Assembly: GCA_028673005.1 (NCBI GenBank)
Contig: CM054116.1
Location: 37,110,854 to 37,174,853, forward strand
Source of the DNA: Tanypteryx hageni
Lineage: Eukaryota > Arthropoda > Insecta > Odonata > Petaluridae
Direction: 5' to 3'
Length of the DNA stretch: 64,000 nucleotides
Below the pieces are notes generated by a model. It saw only the letters and a program-made list of their open reading frames with translations, ran no database searches and was not told where the DNA came from. This document shows, one piece after another, positions 36,690 through 48,600 of the stretch (position 1 is its first letter; every line of letters begins with the position of its first letter). A program made the translations under genes and the position numbers.

Positions 36690-39600
36690 CTATTGGAAAG
36701 AATTGCAGTTTAATTATTTTTATTAATGCTAAAAATGTGAAGGTGATTCAGTTCAATTAACATTAAGAAATTTTAGTAACATAGGTATTTTCGTGAAGGA
36801 ATATCTTTCAAGGCTCATTTCTGATTTTGTCCTTTCTAAGTATATAACGAGTTGTGAAGTATATTTTAAAGAGTAAATTATTTTACCAAAGAAATATTAT
36901 GCAACTTAAGACTTTTACCTGCTGTATAGCTGGTTTGCAAATACATTACTGGAGATGAACGTCTTCTTGTAAGAGGATGAAATGCTTCTGGAGTTTTCAC
37001 TAATGACCCTGGTGCAATTTGAACAACCTATAATACAGTAAGAAAAGAAAATGTATAGTTGTCCAATCAATTCCATTTGAGACATTATTTGTTAAACTTT
37101 TAAATGTCCAATGTTTTATTTTCAGAATGATTTGATAAAATTTTGGAGGAAACGATACATAACAGATGTTATAATGAAACCTGTAAATTTATAAGAAATA
37201 CAGTTATTATTATTGAGAAAGCATAGGTTTCTTATTAATTGCCTAGTAAAATCGGTGCTATATGGATTGTGAAATTTTCCCATTCTTGGAACACTAAAAA
37301 AGTAAACTTGGTTAAAATCACACAAATAACATTTTGTTACAATTTTTAGTCAACTAAGTGAAATTTGCTAACCCTTTGCCTCTGGGCTCCAAGAGCGATT
37401 CTCAAAGGCACCTCGTGCCGTCGAGTGATGCCTCGTAGCATCTGGAATGCATCAGTAAGGCTGAGCTGAGGTCGTGGTTGCTCTACTGGCCCTACTACTC
37501 CTGGAGCCTCCAGCAGAACAAACCAGACATGAGTCACTGGTCCCACTACACTTTCTTCATCTCCAGAATTGCCATGGCTTCCCATTCCACTGGAAAGCTT
37601 TATTATATGAAAAATATATTAATTGAATATAAATTGTATTTTTATGAAAATATTATTAATATGAATACTTGATTAGGACAAGGCTGCACCTAGTGGTTGT
37701 TCACATTGTTCAAAAAACACTGTCAAAAAACAAAGGTGGCCAAAAAGTATCAAATTAAACATTATTTTGAATTTTTTCTGTGCACAAGATGCAACAATGT
37801 ACATGTCTCGAATGAGCTTGTGTTAATTTATAAAATGGGATTTTTTTATGTGTATACTGATATAATTAATGTTTATGTATATGATATTATAAATATAAAT
37901 CTTGTTTTGTTGTTGTTGCTTTTCGATATTGTATATAGAGGTAAGTAAATGTATTTTGCATATAAAATCTTACTTTAATGGGGTGGTGGCTATTCTCTAC
38001 TTGTACAATCATGGCCAACTGCCTAGGCATGGGTCTGGATTAGCAATAAATTATTAAAATGTCACTCATCATTAGAAATCTTTAGAATATATACAATGAG
38101 TTAAAGTTAACCAATTAGTCTCTTTAACTAACAGCTTAATTTGTATATATCTAAAGGCATGGGCATTTTTGTGAAAAGTTCATACCATTATTAAATGATG
38201 TATTTCTTACCGTGAGTTGGCTTACACGAAGAGGAGTAACACCAGCAATACCAGCAATAGCTCTTCGCAGAGATTCTCTTGCAGACTCCATGCTGTATTG
38301 CACCAATTCCTCGTATTTCACTAAATTGAGCAGGATTTTCATATAAACATAGTTTAATTTGTAAAAATGTCATCTGAATTATATTTGGAAACATTCAGTA
38401 TCTAATTTCAAGATCTATTATATTTGTGCCTTGACAATTCTATCAAGTATGACTTTATTTTAGATAAAGTATTCTTTTAGAATCCAAATAAAATGAAAGA
38501 AAAAAATGAGCTTTTTGTAGTTATAATTATCAAAGTAACAAAAAAGCTATATAAGTATTTAACTTTTTGTATGATCAGTTTCCTAAAATTATGATTGGTA
38601 AGTTTAAGTTAGTCACTTGAGAGGGTACAAAAAAAGTGAGTTTGATATTTTTAAATCAATGGTGAAAAACCTTCGAACCATTGAGAGCTTGGTTTTAAGA
38701 TTTTATTTGCTATCAGTGCTATAAGAAGCTAAGGACTGGTAAGTAAAATATGAATTTTGTTGTGTCGATTACTCTTTGTTCAGAGATTTTTTTGCATGTA
38801 AAATATTTTATCGTACTGATATGAATACTTTTGAATTCATTGTTTCAATTATGATCACATAGATTTAACCCACCTTGTAGAGAGAGACGAAGGAACAAAC
38901 GATTGATCCTGTCCAGACAAGGGGTCACATCAAAATGAGACCAACCAGGATGCCCTGATTTATAAGCAACATAATGTGTGGTTGCTACTTCAGAGAATGT
39001 CCAAGAGTTCTCCTGAATCGATATAAATATGATTAATATTGAATAACTAACTTATTAGAGAATCTTAACTAAGTTCAATCAGTATAACTTCTCAGGATAT
39101 ATCAGTGCATTATTATAACTGGAAAATGGATCATCAACATGTCAAAAGGCTTTTTGAGCAGCTGAAAATTTTAATACATCTCTTATTATAATTTTTAATC
39201 TAGCATCAGGAAATGATCCTTGTACCTATTTTGATAATATTCTTGTTTAATTGAACATTTGCTAAGTGAGCAAGCTGCTAATGATAAAATTTTGTGAGAA
39301 AATTGAGTAGAGATCATGCAGAAAAACTAACCGAAGGAGCTGAGTAAGTAGCTATTCCAATTGGAACTCGCTGAACTTGGCCAAGATCTTCAGTCTCCAC
39401 AGTCCAATCTTTGTGGGAAAGGAACACCTCAACTGTTGAATATTCTCCTGCATTAAACTTTCCAGATCTTCCACCATTCATTCCTTCCACCACCATGTCT
39501 TCTACTTGGCTTATATTCTCTTCTCCCACTTCTTGGACAGTCCCTGTATCCCTACGCCTGTTAGCTGCCACCCACACATCACAGACCACTCCTCGTACGT

Positions 39601-42600
39601 CTCTCTGCAAATCAAGCATGCGCTTGCTGTAATTTCTATCATGAAATCTGGATAATCTCTACAGTTATCTTGATGGACTTACCAACCCCCAATAAACAAA
39701 ATCTTCTCTGGCGGCATGCTGTAGAAGTTCTTGTGCATGGCGGAGACGGATACGTGTGGTGGTGTCAGAATCAGAAGAGGATCCTGACGAAAAGGTTGAA
39801 GTGGAGGGTGGAGCAGGAGCTGCATCAGGAGAGTCAGTAGGTATTGGTCCAATCGAACAATTTCCTGTGCGTTCATTGATGCGGTACTGCACTCCTGTCT
39901 TGAAGTCATGTACAATTCGATAGCTGTCTCCTGGAGGTGCCATTCCACTCTAGATGAGTTTAAGTTAAGGCAATCAAATCATTTGGGAAAGATGGTGAAA
40001 TGAGAGTTTCTGTTCAAATTTAATCGCTTAATATTCTCAATGAAATATTTCTGTCATTCATCAAGAGGTAACATTTAACTTCAAACATTCTAGTTTGTCA
40101 TGATCATGTGTTTATGTTGGTTGGACTCACCTGTAGAGGGAGTGAAATTGGAGGTTGTGGTTGGAAAAGAGAGGAATGAGGAGATGGAGGAGGCGGCGGA
40201 GGCGGAGAACGAACGAGGAGTGGTAGTAGGAGGCGGTGCAGCTGCTGTTGGAGTCGTGGCCTCCACTCGTAGCTCACTAGGCTCTCTCCGAGGTCATAGT
40301 GTTGCTCCTGGTAGGATAGTAGCCTTGCGTTCTGCGAGTTAAAAGTCGTACAAAATCGTTATTCACCTTTCAGAAATCACCGCAGAAGAATATAAGCATT
40401 CTGGATGACTCACGTGAACAATAGTTTCCATGGTGAGAGAAAACTGCTCTGACAGCTGAGGCATCCTTCGACGGGATGACGCTTCGATAGGAGGGCAGAA
40501 CACGCCTGGCGGAGGGACGAACGGCGAGCCGACCCTGTTCCAGCTTCCCCCTCCGCCTCCGTTACCTCCTCCACCACCCCCTCCGCCTCCTCCACCACCT
40601 CCCACCTTGAAGTTGACCACGTTGTAGACGAGGTGGATGTAAGTACCCGGGAAACCAAATACCTTGCCTAGAAACGAAGCGCTTCGTTTTATGGTTTTAT
40701 TGGCGTAAATCAAACTTAGAATCGACAACAACTGCGCTGAGTTTGCTTAGGAAATATATCGGAATATGTGGATGTTTTGGTTACGGAAAACAAACTTTTA
40801 AACATTTGCTTCAGAATTCATTCGGCCGTTATAATCCTGTTGCGGAATTCAGTGATTAGTACCGTTTCGCATTGCAAAATCAGTATAGTGCTGACAAGTT
40901 ATGTTTCTATTACGTCTGGGGGTCCATCCTTTTCGTCAGCGTAACTCACCGCTTCCATCAATGGTGAGAGTTGCCGGCATCAAGGGATGGCCTTCCGTCT
41001 TCACGTACGTAGCCTCCACCCTAACGCTGCTGTTCGACACGCCGCTGCCTCCGCCGTTACTCCCACGCCTCCAGGTGACCAATCCGACTGACCCCACGCC
41101 CACCTCCTGCACGGTAGTCGCCTCCTCCTCTTCCTCTCTCCTCCTCTCCTCCTCGTCGTCTTCCTCGCTGCCCACTACTCCATCATCGAGGTCCTCCTCT
41201 TCGGGGACCTCGTCGTCGTCAACATCATCCCCCACTTCAGCGAGGCCGAGCCCTCGGCTCCCAGAGCGCAAGAATGCCAAAGCGGTTGCAAAGCGGACGT
41301 AAGACTCGCTGCAGTCCCTGCCTCTCTCGTCGCAAAAGCAGTGACCCGGCAGCAGAGTGGAGATCCTGCACCGGATGCCTTGAAGAAGAGGAGAAAGTCG
41401 ATGGGAAATGTAATAACGAAGGAGATGGGAAATGTAATAAGGAAGGAGATGGAAAATGCCCTCGAAGCTATATCAATTATTTTGAGATAAAACTATATTC
41501 AGTTACAATTTCAGCATCAGCAGGTTTTTATGATCACAGTTCTAAGCTATAAACATTGCGTTTTTCGTGTTAAATTTTACGGTTAATGAACTTGCTCATG
41601 TGCGTACAATTTTTATAGGCTTTGAATACCAATCCACGAAGTTTGTGTGAATATTCCCTGATACGTTGCAAAAGATATAGAAAATGTAAATAATCAAATC
41701 AACGGTTTGACAGTTGTTTTGAGAACCTGATTTGTCCCGTCTCATAACTCAGCGTTTTTCTAAATACGGGAAAATGCATAACGCAACACATAACCGATTC
41801 GCGTTTGAAAAGTTCAACCTGTAAAAAGGAAAACTTGCTCACCGGAAATCACGTGTCCCACTCCGGTGCCTAGATTGGCAAGGCAGAGCCTTGCCGGAGG
41901 ATGCTTAGGCGTGTGCTGTCCTCTCCCGTTGGACATCAGTAGCGAGGATGGAGGCGACGTTGGCGGTGCTGCTGAGTATGGTGGAGGGCCTGTTGGGGCT
42001 GTGAGGCTGGTGGAAAGCCTGGAGCCTTCTTGGTGCTCAGAAACCGTGAAGCGACGGTCTTTTGCTGCATCCCAGACGTCAAGCGTCATGTGGAAATTCT
42101 GTGGTCGAACAAAACCTGATGAGAGTCATTTGTTGTCTAAACTTGTAATATTCAAGGTCTACCTGCATCGGATAATGCTACTTGACCTTTATAACTTTTG
42201 AAATTATTTTTGTCTCGCTCAAAACTACTGGCAAAGTTCCATTAAAAAAAGAAAAATTTCTCGATTTTTATGAAAATTAGATTTTAAGGCCACCATTAAA
42301 ACGCACCGCAGTTTACATCCAACCTTACGCGCCTTGCCTTATTTTAGAAAATTCTGAAAAATCGCGCTAATAATGTTAGAAACGATCGCTAGATGTCAGA
42401 AAACTTCGCGCGTTGTGAATATGATATGGTCAAGCAGTACCTTGTGTGTAGATGGCGTAATATTTTTTATGAATTATTTGTTCCGCCATACCGGTGTCAC
42501 TCCGGGCAACACCGTCTCTCCTGTTCCAGCAAGTTCGTAAATGCGTGTTTAACATGGCAGGGATTACGGTTCCTATGTATCTGCATCAGTCATAAAAATG

Positions 42601-45600
42601 TTATGAACAACAGGTGCGCATTTCGGCTACAAAGCAGCCATAATCAGTGGTGATCCGCGTACATTACATTCTAAAAAGGAATAAATGCACCATGTTATTT
42701 TTATTGCTTTTATGCGTGTGCAGTAGTGGAGGAGGGCTTCTATAAGTTGATGATCTTGGGCGTAAGGTGGGAATGTTCGAATTTTGAAAGGGACGGTATT
42801 AAAAAGCATGTGCTGGGAAGGTTTATAGCAGGGGGAGGCTTTCTGGTCATTCCTCGAAGGGATCTCTTGGAATTTGACAGCACGAGTTGTACTAAAAATA
42901 TAATGGAGAGAGTGGGATTTTGCCGAAATCGCTGTTCATGGACTTATTGTGACATATTTGCAGGCCTTCGAGTGCATTTCATTTTCGTTACGAGTATGCT
43001 ATGAATCCATGGGCGTCCGCTGGAACTTCTCCGGCGGGAGGGGCAAGGGGATAGGTAAGCTCCCACAGTCGGGTTTGGCGGGCTTAATATTTTAGTGGTT
43101 TGTTTCAAGTATATTGCAGGGGTCCCCACCTGCTTGACTGACCTCAGAAAAATGACCGCGTTAATCCCCTGACATAACCAGACACCAATGGCTGTTTTCC
43201 CTTGGCACATGCCCGAGGCAGAGGGAGGCAAATGCCCTCCCTCCCCCATCGGACGCCCATGTATGGATCCCAAATTATCCATAATGATTGAGTAATCTGT
43301 TACCTGGATGTGATTGGCTACTCTAGAATTTTAAAATCTACTATCTATGAAGTATAATGTGCTCTTTGAAGTGAGTTTTAGTTGTTTATTTAATTATGCA
43401 ATGCAACATTCGACACATTGCGCGCAGTTTATATGGTGATATTCCGGCCTTATCAACGTTTTATTGTCCTACTCTCCCAATGGTTTTTAATGCTGTTTTT
43501 ACTAGTGTAGGCGAATAAAAGGTTGGAGTCGTTAAATGTTTTATCTAGCACATATTAAAATATTAAATACTTGTTATTTCCCAAATTATTAAATCTCAGT
43601 AAATTCATACAGATTCTTTTATGAACTAATTAAATTATATAGGTGTCATATTTTTGGTTAGATACTTTTTTATTAATAACAGTACATTGGCGTAAAAGTA
43701 ACTGGCGTAAAGGGTACCGAGGGTTATGCCGGCCAACCGGAAAGTCGTTCAATGCGTAGTTATATTTTCAGCTTGGAGAAATGATTAGGTTTATAAATGC
43801 TTGCCTGAAAATCGCAACTGAGCATTTATGAGCATCAAGAGCAATCATTTTGAATTAATAGATACTCTATATAACCTCAATTCCTTTTCTCCTATCTTAG
43901 TTTAAACCAATGCGTTATGTAGGTCAGGATTGAACTACATACTTCAAAGTTTAAAAACGCTTCTGATTCTGAGCACGGAAACATTCAAGGTTCTCACGAT
44001 TTTTCTGCTTTAACGGTCTCCTCTACAAATAATGAGCTACTTTTTCAATTGTTCACCTTAATTAAGGTTTTATAGCTCATGCTATTTCTTTTCCAGGGAC
44101 AATAATAATTTTTTCCGGTTCACTTTTAGAAACAACGGGCAACGAAATTGAACGGTAAAATAACCTCAGCGTAAAAAACTCGCTAAATATGAAATTAGGC
44201 GAAAAGTCCTTGTACAGATAGCAGCCAGACTTTTATGCAGAAAGTGAGGAGTATGCATACAATAGTTTATTTTATTTGAATATTGAAGTTAGGTTTATTT
44301 TTAATTTGTTTGTTTTTAGCGCCTCTAGTATTTATTCATGAAACTCTTCAATATTTAAGAAAAATCCTTAACCAATTGAAGGACGCATTGAAAAAAACAT
44401 AAATATCAGATTTATTTCTTTAAACACACATCTTAATATTTTAACTGATCGAATTCACGTAGTAACTAAGTTAATTTATAGAATATTAGTTTCTAGAATG
44501 CAATGCACAGTTTTTGTAATTTATTCTTCCAAACTCATAGGTATTATTAGGTCGTACTGCTAATTAAACTAAGTACTCCTGGATGACGTTAGAATGAAAA
44601 AATGGAGAAACATTAATTGCTTAATTTTGTATACTACTCGATCACAATTCCCCCTATATAGGGCGAATGAAACGAAAAAATTAATCTCAATAGAAATTTT
44701 ATGCTTGTCGCTTCTGTGTCATGGTGTTTTGTTGTTCTTAACAATATAAACGGTTTAGAAACTATTCATTATCATTTATCCCATGAAAAGTATACCCAGA
44801 TGGTTTTTATTTTGATAATATTCTATTTTGGCAGTAGAAGTTGATCCACTTCGAGAGGAAACCATTCGAAATTTAAGTGAACGAGTGTTAAATCAGAAGA
44901 AGATGCCCAAGAATTCAAGTTCCTACATATGTACTAATCGGTTTTTCCCCAGTTATTAATTGGCAATGCATATTTGACATAGTATTAGAAATATAGTGGC
45001 ATTAAAACCTAATGAAATCAGATCTCAAAAAAAAATGTTCCGGAGAAAATTTATTTACGCATCCGCTGCGAAGTAGAGCTTGTCGGCGCCGTGGCTTAGT
45101 TGGTTAAAGCGCCTGTCTAGTAAACAGGAGATCGAGAGTTCGAATCTCTCCGGTGCCTAAATATTTTTTTTGTGAGTTAGCTTTTATATTTACCGTTAAA
45201 ACTGCTGTAATCTTCTCAACGATAACTTTTCGAGTTAAAATGTTGTTATCAAGCTTTTTATATATGTGCAGGCCTATGTAAACAATAGTCCGTATGTTGT
45301 GATAACGTGAACATAAACCTCCCGAAGATGATATAAAAGTCCCGTTTTGCTTTAACGAAAGCAAAAAAATACTTTTTAAGCACAACATTTTATGTGAAGT
45401 TTATATTAAAGTCATAAAATTGTATAATTTTGAAAGTTTGATAGAAAAAGGACAATTACTCAAATGTAAAAATATTGTGATCTGCCGAAACGTTATGACA
45501 ATATACGTTACCGTATTGTCTCGAATATAAAGCGACCTCGAATATAACGCGACCCTAAGATTTTTGGAAAGTTTTTCAAGATAAAACTAAACCTCAAATA

Positions 45601-48600
45601 TAACGCGACCCAAAACAACCTTCAGCCAATCTAACACAAATTCCTCCCTTCTTCTGCGCGTGAAAGATTACACCTGACAGTATCTTTTCCTTTAACGATT
45701 TAAAATTACGTAGGGAGTCAGTTTTCGCCCGTCGGACGTGACTGCAAGCATAACAGTTATCCTTCATTTCTCATTTCCGGTGGATTTGAACAACACCGAT
45801 TTATTTTAAAATTCATGTGACAACTTCGTCGGATTCTTCTGTTAACCTGGGATTTCTAAGAACCTTTTTTCTCAACATGATCAACACCCTTTTTGTCACC
45901 CATTGTTAAAATAACGGATGGCTAAAAACTAGCTAAGGTAGTTACAAAGAATATGCCGACGCACTTATAGCACCAATTCGATGACTATCGAGGCGTTCAG
46001 CCGCCGATTGCACTCGATCTATTCTCGCCTCGGATGCTTTTCAAGTACAATGTAACGTAGCCCTAATGGGTCTACAATGTAACAAGTATCTTGTAACTCG
46101 TAAACAGACGTGCAGAATGTACGGTGATTTTTCGAAACACGGTTTTACGATCATTTAAAATCACTAGTACTCAAATATAACGCGGGAGCTACTTTTAAAA
46201 TTTCATATTTTGGAAAAAAAACGCGTTATATTCGGAACAACACGGTATTCGCCATTAAAGCATATTAAGGAATTCAAAGCTTAGTGTGTAATAAAATTAA
46301 TTTAGCCAATTTTTCATTGCAAATTTCCGAAATAATGATAAATAATAATAATAAAAATTTCTCGAATAAAATGAAATTTTCATTCTTTCCAATCCCATGA
46401 ATGTTTTCATGTTTTTTCTTATCATTGAGAAATATTTTTCTACTTTTTTATGATATAGCGTACTTTGAATATTTGATTTCGTTCGAAACGCAATAGCACG
46501 TTTGTTTTGTTGCAGGCGCATCATTGCCACCTAATTTGGGTTATTTAGGAGCTGAGGTGTGTTATATAAATAAATTTTCTCTAGAATAAAAAAGATCCAG
46601 TTATGAAATTACAGGATCGATAGAAAAGAGCTCCGTGGATTACAGTCCCTCTAAAATGTAACGCATTGGGCAATTTGGAGCCAGTAGATTGGTCTCACCG
46701 CCGGTAATATCACTCATTTATTTACCATACATTATAGTATTCTAAACAAACTTAAACGTCTTAGACCTCTAAATCAAAGGATCCCCATCTTGTGTCAAAT
46801 ATACGAAAGACATTTGAGAAAGAAAACTGAGGACAATTTCATATGATCGTGGATTTGTCACGATGCACTAAAAAGAAATGATTTTTGTCAGCTACGAGCA
46901 TTTTATGGTGGGCTAATTTTTCTATGTTATGTTGCTGTATTATGGGCTATAAAATTTCAGCTCTAATATGGTTTACTACGCCGAAAAAAAACCTAGGCGC
47001 AGGAGAGATTCGAATTCTCGATCTCCTGTTTACTAGACAGGCGCTTTATCCAACTAAGCCAAGGCACCATGGATGTCGTAAGCTTTTGTAATAAAGTTTT
47101 GAATGATAAATTTCAATATTTGCTTTATGTTATAATTTTAAATTTCCAGTGACTCTGTTTTTAGGTTTTAAATGGAACGTTAGAGAAAGCAGTTCAGTAA
47201 CGTTTCAAAACCAGAACTTTAAAGTCGTTCTGGCCTTAATTCATTTTAAACTAAGATTTGAGAATGAAAAGCATCGTCATGATCTTTCTCGGAGTTGCTT
47301 TCCGAAATAATTTTTACCTTAAAATTTTACTTGTAATACCTACGCGATAAATTAAAATATTTAGTTTACGACGAACTAAATATTTCTATGAATATCCTAC
47401 TGCTGCTATTCGTCGTATGGCAGGAATAATCCATAGTCTTTCTCTATTTTGCACTGAACTTCCTCGCGGTGAGAATAATTAATCATTTATATTTACGATA
47501 TTTTTAAGCTTTCGAGTTAAAAGGTTTACGAGTTTGCAGGTTGCTCCTAATGCATTTTTAATGTGTGCCTCTTAAATGTTAGTTTTTAATAGCGCTTCAT
47601 AATAGCTGTAGGAGGGTTAGTGTTTGAGCGTAATTGCTCGGGATCAGAAAATGTGTTTTTCTTATTGGATTTGCGAAACTGGTACCCGGAGATTGCATAG
47701 GACCAAAACTTTCGGTAATTGCCATATAATAACCCTCTCTGCCGTTGGATCTGAGTTGATGGAACATCCACTTACGGCAGGGAGAGAGGGAGAGATATAG
47801 AGCGTCGCAGTGTTTACATAAGTGACATATTGCCTACCGTTGACGAGTCGCTATCGATCAGCACGATGGCTGTCCAACACACTCCGATGCTTGAAAGAGA
47901 TTTTTTTTGCCTCGTTCCGGGGAAGCAACGAGGGTTTTCACTCGATGGTCGAAGCTCTATCAATTAATAAAACAGATTTACCACTGTATAGGTGGATAAA
48001 TTTCGAATATCGTTTCTTTTGCCTTTCATTGCACCTGAAAATTTGCATATAACGATGCCTGGTCTGGAATGGAGTCTATTCGGAGAATTTGAGTGGTGCC
48101 GTGCGTAAGATTATATGGCAACGCCCTGATAAGGAGACTTGGCACGCAGCAGAAGGAGGGAAAGAATGCAATACACGCATCAAAAGCTTTCAAATAAAGA
48201 AGGATAAGGACCTAGTCAGTGGTAATTTTTCAGGATTTTGTATTTTTGCGTTTCACATTATATTGACGGACATGGGCTTTAAAAATAATTGTCAAAAACC
48301 TTACTTGTTTTGACGTTTTCAATTAGAGGCACGGGACAGGCATTTCTAGAGCGCGGAGCCGTGTTTCTAGTAGAAAAACACGTGGCATAATACTGCAATT
48401 ATTTTGTATCGTGAGCTGTTGATGTAAAAACGAGTTGTTTGTGACAGAAATCCGATGGACACGTTTCTCTCATCCTGTAAAAAAAAACAAGGTCATTCAA
48501 CGGAGAGCGAGAGTGCGGGAAAAGTAGTGTTAATGTCCAAACAGAATTTATAGCTGTTTGCATGACAGGGGGGTTAAAATGTTGAAATTTATTGTCCCCT

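Noticed and set aside
36551..36760. 69-codon plus-strand frame with basic PRRRPRQPP segment
   Set aside because: The minus strand here is the last exon with a membrane helix and a matching acceptor phase. The plus frame has no support.
40100..41302. Plus-strand frames rich in Ser, Glu and Gly
   Set aside because: They mirror the low-complexity minus-strand exons 3-5, whose splice sites and phases fit; the plus readings have none.
45104..47091. Two open frames containing a GEIRTLDLLFTRQAL-like peptide
   Set aside because: This peptide is the well-known translation artefact of tRNA genes; both frames overlap the tRNA-Thr copies.
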